A stretch of DNA of 64,000 bases, from assembly GCF_002209355.2 (NCBI RefSeq), contig NZ_CP106855.1, forward strand, positions 2,480,001 through 2,544,000, written 5' to 3'. The position numbers and the translations under genes were made by a program. The DNA comes from Bdellovibrio sp. SKB1291214. Its GTDB lineage: Bacteria > Bdellovibrionota > Bdellovibrionia > Bdellovibrionales > Bdellovibrionaceae. Position 1 is the stretch's first letter; every line of letters begins with the position of its first letter. The notes beneath the pieces were generated by a model that worked only from the letters and a program-made list of their open reading frames with translations, made no database searches and was not told the origin of the DNA. This document shows, piece by piece, positions 61,028 to 64,000 of this stretch.

Positions 61028-61180
61028 TCAATTGTATGTTTTAAAGTTTATAGAACGGGATTTTACGTTCCCGTCCTTTCCACCTTTGCTGTTTGAATCT
61101 TGTGACGTGTAAGGATCTTTATCTGGCTCCTGAGTTTGGGAGCCTTTGGTTTTTTCATTTTGATTTTTCTTAGTACTCAT
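61028..61180 (-). CDS. Small hydrophilic protein
   Basis: A 50-residue protein starting MSTKKNQNEKTKGSQTQEPD and ending RSINFKTYN, with no hydrophobic residues to speak of. AAGGG lies about eight bases upstream of the ATG at 61180. Its composition resembles the tiny Gln/Asn/Ser-rich genes near 32 kb and 34.3 kb. Confidence 0.5.
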   Translation of the reverse strand: MSTKKNQNEKTKGSQTQEPDKDPYTSQDSNSKGGKDGNVKSRSINFKTYN

Positions 61181-61200
61181 ACTTCGGCCCTTTCCTGTAT

Positions 61201-61290
61201 TTAAGAGTTTGAAAGAAAGTCGATAAAGAAAAACCCTACAAGAAATAAAGAAATGAACAGGGAGATCAAATACGAAACTGTGCTATTCAT
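61201..61290 (-). CDS. 29-residue single-span membrane peptide
   Basis: ATG 61290 opens MNSTVSYLISLFISLFLVGF followed by FFIDFLSNS and a stop, a single membrane helix. AAGG stands six bases before the ATG. It lies just upstream of the 50-residue gene on the same strand. Small size makes it tentative. Confidence 0.35.
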   Translation of the reverse strand: MNSTVSYLISLFISLFLVGFFFIDFLSNS

Positions 61291-61305
61291 ATTATACCTT
61301 ATAAG

Positions 61306-62247
61306 TTAATGAGAAGAACCCCAAAGCTCTTTACGATATCTTTCAAAGCAACGTTTGCCGGCGTTCAATCTTAACAACGCTCCTTCAGCGATTGGTTTTG
61401 CCAACGCAGGGTTTTCCGTCACCAGAGGGAACAATACTTCCGCATTCCATGCCTCGGAATGTTTAATGTCTAGACTGGAGTGAATTAGATAATATCTTTG
61501 GGCTTCCGGACTCAATCCCAATCGTTTAAGCCCATGATAGACTTTCAGTGCTCGGCCTGGCGCTGTCAGTTCAATCACCCCCAGAGCTCCAGCAGAGTGA
61601 TAAGCGTAACGGCGGTTTAAGGCCATAGCCATCATGATGTTTCCAAGAGCCGCTGCCTCTGGCATCGTTTCTTGAAGGGAGGGTGGTTCAATCTGCAATT
61701 CATGGGCAAGATTTGAAAGCATGGGACCGTGCATGCCTTTTTCATTTCCTCGCCCCATTTCGTCCCAATAGTTTCTTGCAAGTTCCAATTTTGGACGTGT
61801 TGGCATCTTCACTTGGGTCAGTGCCGTCAGATCTTCAAAACCAGCCTCGCCTGCGACCTCTTGACGAATAAACCAAGTCATTTCTTCGTGGTTCGCAGAC
61901 TCTTCCAGCCAATCGAAAAGTGGGTCATTTTGCCCAGGTCCTGTGAGGCGCAATTCCTCAAACCACTCCATAAATTTTTTTGGATCAAGGGGCATATCCA
62001 CCAAGCGTGATTGAATTTCGTCGAGTTCCGCATGAAGCATTTCGTTTTCTAAAATTCGTATAAATGCCTCTTCACCGATTTCTTGTTTCCAATTTTTCGA
62101 AGGTAATTTTGGATCCAGTCTGGATCGGTTAAATACTGCTAATTGCATGTGAATTTGCGATAAGTCAGCGTGCTGCTCTAATTTTGGTTGGCTGGAAATC
62201 GGATCAAAGTCCGTGATCATTGTTTCTGAGTTTTCAGTGATTCGCAT
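61306..62247 (-). CDS. Heme-oxygenase-like di-iron oxidase
   Basis: A 313-residue helical protein of the iron-containing redox enzyme (HDO) type, which includes N-oxygenases such as SznF and UndA. Candidate metal ligands are Glu130 (WFIRQEVAGE), Glu163 (NYWDEMGRGNEKGMH, with His173) and His256, Asp260, His263 (YYLIHSSLDIKHSEAW). GGGAG precedes the ATG. It is divergent from the arginine-deiminase-fold gene at 62383, so a shared pathway is possible. The substrate is unknown. Confidence 0.75.
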   Translation of the reverse strand: MRITENSETMITDFDPISSQPKLEQHADLSQIHMQLAVFNRSRLDPKLPSKNWKQEIGEEAFIRILENEMLHAELDEIQSRLVDMPLDPKKFMEWFEELRLTGPGQNDPLFDWLEESANHEEMTWFIRQEVAGEAGFEDLTALTQVKMPTRPKLELARNYWDEMGRGNEKGMHGPMLSNLAHELQIEPPSLQETMPEAAALGNIMMAMALNRRYAYHSAGALGVIELTAPGRALKVYHGLKRLGLSPEAQRYYLIHSSLDIKHSEAWNAEVLFPLVTENPALAKPIAEGALLRLNAGKRCFERYRKELWGSSH

Positions 62248-62382
62248 AGCAATCTCCCAATGAAAAAATCAAATTCTCTCAGTATTTAACGTTGCAGTGT
62301 TTATGCCATCTATATTGGCCCCATTTGTGCTTAATACAAATTATCTGTTGTTCATTTTCACCGTTGGATTCAGGAGGAGCCG

Positions 62383-63312
62383 ATGAAAAATTGCAGTCCC
62401 ACATTTTTTGTAAGTGCCACCTGTTGTCCTTCGCAGTGCTTGGAACATGAAGGCTGTGTCTACCAAATTGCGTGGAATATCAATCCTCACATGAAAATCG
62501 GAAGCTCATCACCGGAACTCTCGATGAGACAACACATGAAATTTGTAAGAACACTTAAGGAGTGTGGCGCCAACGTCATGGTCTTGCCGTTTATTCACGG
62601 GGCCTTTGATTCTGTTTTTATGAAAGATAGCGCGATTCTGAAAAGTACCTCTAAGGGACTCTCTGCGCTTGTGACTCGCCTGCGCTGCGAGCAGCGAGAA
62701 GTTGAGGCGATCGAAAGAAGAACTAACTTAGAAAAGCGGGGTATCCACGTTTGGGGGCAGGCTTCCAGTCATCTTGAAGGTGGCGACGTCGTGGCTTTTG
62801 AAAAAGGTCAAAAGATCTTTATGGGGCATGGCTTCCGATCAGATCGTGCAGTTACCAAATATTTAGAGAAATTTTTCGATTGTGAGGTTATTCCGTTGGA
62901 ACTCAAAGATCCAAATTTCTATCACCTCGATGTAGCCTTAGCGATTTTGCAAGATGGAACTGCCTTTGCCTGTAAAGATGCGTTCACTGCGCATTCCTGG
63001 GAAATCCTTAATAACAGTGGTCTCACCTCCGTCATCCCGGTAAGCCGACAAGAAACCATGAGTTTTGGTTTGAACTGGGTCGAGATTGGTGACTCGGTAA
63101 TTGTCGGAAGTTATGTGCCAAGAATGTCTGAGATTTTAAAGGCGATGGGAAAAACAGTAAGACACGTGCCACTGGATCAATTCCAACTGGCTGGTGGCAG
63201 CGCTGCCTGTCTGACATCGAAAGCCTATGATTTGGAATCATCCGCTAAGGGTGCACTGATGCCTTTAGCTGCTGTCGACGAATATATGTATAGTTTCGTT
63301 AACTGGAAATAA
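62383..63312 (+). CDS. Arginine-deiminase-fold hydrolase (DDAH-like)
   Basis: A 309-residue member of the guanidine-group modifying superfamily (arginine deiminase, amidinotransferase, DDAH). FMKDSAIL, HLEGGDVV (Glu132, Asp135), FYHLDVALAI (His181, Asp183) and GGSAACLT with nucleophile Cys277 are in place. It should hydrolyse arginine or a methylated or otherwise modified arginine. The first 35 residues contain five further cysteines (CSP, CCPSQC, GCVY), which is unusual. AGGAGG precedes the ATG. Divergent from a di-iron oxidase. Confidence 0.85.
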   Translation: MKNCSPTFFVSATCCPSQCLEHEGCVYQIAWNINPHMKIGSSSPELSMRQHMKFVRTLKECGANVMVLPFIHGAFDSVFMKDSAILKSTSKGLSALVTRLRCEQREVEAIERRTNLEKRGIHVWGQASSHLEGGDVVAFEKGQKIFMGHGFRSDRAVTKYLEKFFDCEVIPLELKDPNFYHLDVALAILQDGTAFACKDAFTAHSWEILNNSGLTSVIPVSRQETMSFGLNWVEIGDSVIVGSYVPRMSEILKAMGKTVRHVPLDQFQLAGGSAACLTSKAYDLESSAKGALMPLAAVDEYMYSFVNWK

Positions 63313-63401
63313 TTTGTTTGAAAACAAGATTAGATTAAAAGCACTGGCTGTGAATTTTAACCTCATTCATCATACGACAAGAATTATTGAAAGGAGCATT
63401 C

Positions 63402-64000
63402 ATGAATAATGATAGTTATAGAAATGGAAATGTGGAATTGAATGGTCATCGCCATTTGGTTTGTTGGCGCTCGGCACTTGCAGGGGTTGTCATTGGTTTA
63501 GTGACGATGATCGGCTTGCTGGCGCTGTCCGTGGCATTCGGTGGAATTGGTCTTGATGATGGATCGACAGTTAAAAATGCGACGATCTTTGCGGGTGTCA
63601 GCATCGTCGTGGCTTTGATCGTCGGAAACTTTACCGGCAGTTATTACTCGGTTCGCATTGCTCGTCGCCGTGTCGACGTTGTAGGTGTGATGCAAGGTTT
63701 GTTGGTGGGAGGCATCTGTGTACTACTGATGGTCTGCCATACGATGGCGTCAGTCGCAATGTTGGGTAAAGTGACAGGTTCTGCCTTGGGTGCTGCGGCT
63801 TCGACAGCAGGTGGTATCGCAGCGACGCAAGCACCAGTAATTAACGATATGATCCAAGACAGCCTGGGTAATCGTAAGTTGGCAGCGGATGCGGATGTGA
63901 TTGTTAAGGGGCTTGCTTCTCGTTTGGTGCGCGGCGATCAGGAGAGTGCAAAAAATTATCTGGCAGCACAAGCTGGCATGACTCCGGAGGAAGCTGACAA
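63402..64000 (+). CDS. Membrane protein, C-terminus cut by window edge
   Basis: From ATG 63402 (AAAGGAG six bases upstream) the frame is open to the window edge, at least 199 codons. It has three hydrophobic segments (about 25-46, 62-78, 97-118), with a Gly/Ala/Thr-rich stretch after them (GSALGAAASTAGGIAATQA) and a charged C-terminal part (ADADVIVKGLASRLVRGDQE) that looks cytoplasmic or periplasmic. ALAGVVIGLV resembles YrzE-type membrane proteins. Function unknown. Confidence 0.65.
   Translation, partial: MNNDSYRNGNVELNGHRHLVCWRSALAGVVIGLVTMIGLLALSVAFGGIGLDDGSTVKNATIFAGVSIVVALIVGNFTGSYYSVRIARRRVDVVGVMQGLLVGGICVLLMVCHTMASVAMLGKVTGSALGAAASTAGGIAATQAPVINDMIQDSLGNRKLAADADVIVKGLASRLVRGDQESAKNYLAAQAGMTPEEAD

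Noticed and set aside
1-64000. CRISPR arrays, tRNA or rRNA genes, prophage or intact transposase
   Set aside because: I looked for evenly spaced repeats, cloverleaf-type sequences, phage structural genes and transposase motifs and saw none; this was by eye, so a scan with dedicated tools could still find a tRNA.

Overview
The window looks like a chromosomal stretch of a Bdellovibrio-like predatory bacterium (Bdellovibrionota). This is an inference from gene content: a TIGR02147-family regulator coupled to a secreted protein, lipoproteins with an FQNC-type lipobox, many short exported or disordered proteins, an IleS2-type isoleucyl-tRNA synthetase and a carotenoid cluster. I see no rRNA, tRNA, CRISPR, prophage or intact insertion sequence. 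Both ends are cut through genes (a lipoprotein at 1-266, a membrane protein from 63402).

Layout. 0-12 kb: beta-carbonic anhydrase, TIGR02147 regulator plus secreted partner, an MFS exporter divergent from an ArsR regulator with two operator-like palindromes, ileS, trmO, a tyrosine-phosphatase-like protein and a flavin-dependent halogenase. A 102-bp element with 27-bp perfect inverted ends fills the whole ileS-trmO gap. 12-20 kb: unknown secreted proteins, gloB, a RimK-like ATP-grasp enzyme, two convergent BFD-type 2Fe-2S proteins, greA, an AsmA-like protein and a GDPD phosphodiesterase. 20-27 kb: a truncated gene at another repeat element, tandem tatA genes, and a sohB-dppA-dppB-dppC operon pairing a membrane peptidase with a peptide importer. 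28-32 kb: ahpF and ahpC opposite oxyR, with an OxyR-type operator between ahpC and oxyR. 32-35 kb: several very small hydrophilic proteins. 35-38 kb: LysR regulator, DJ-1/PfpI protein and an Old Yellow Enzyme gene broken by a one-base deletion inside a perfect hairpin, then GST and TetR.

38.8-47 kb is the carotenoid region. A soluble periplasmic lipocalin, crtE, crtI, crtB and an unknown membrane protein overlap in one operon. Opposite runs an operon of a di-iron hydroxylase (sterol desaturase/CrtZ-like), an ABC ATPase and its permease. Lycopene cyclase crtY diverges from that operon. Together they predict beta-carotene or a hydroxylated derivative, with candidate carriage (lipocalin) and export (ABC) functions attached.

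47-63 kb is rich in oxygen and peroxide chemistry: a decayed chloroperoxidase-like hydrolase, hemerythrin, a JmjC/cupin oxygenase, a CYP152-type peroxygenase P450, manganese catalase, a hemerythrin-like protein and a heme-oxygenase-like di-iron oxidase divergent from an arginine-deiminase-fold hydrolase. Between these lie a Gfo/Idh/MocA oxidoreductase, a DUF4142 protein, GNAT, MFS, a BON-domain protein behind a possible RNA switch, an orphan OmpR-type regulator and short unknown proteins.

The strongest points for follow-up are the carotenoid operon with its coupled lipocalin and exporter, the repeat elements, the hairpin-associated frameshift, and the clearly readable operators.
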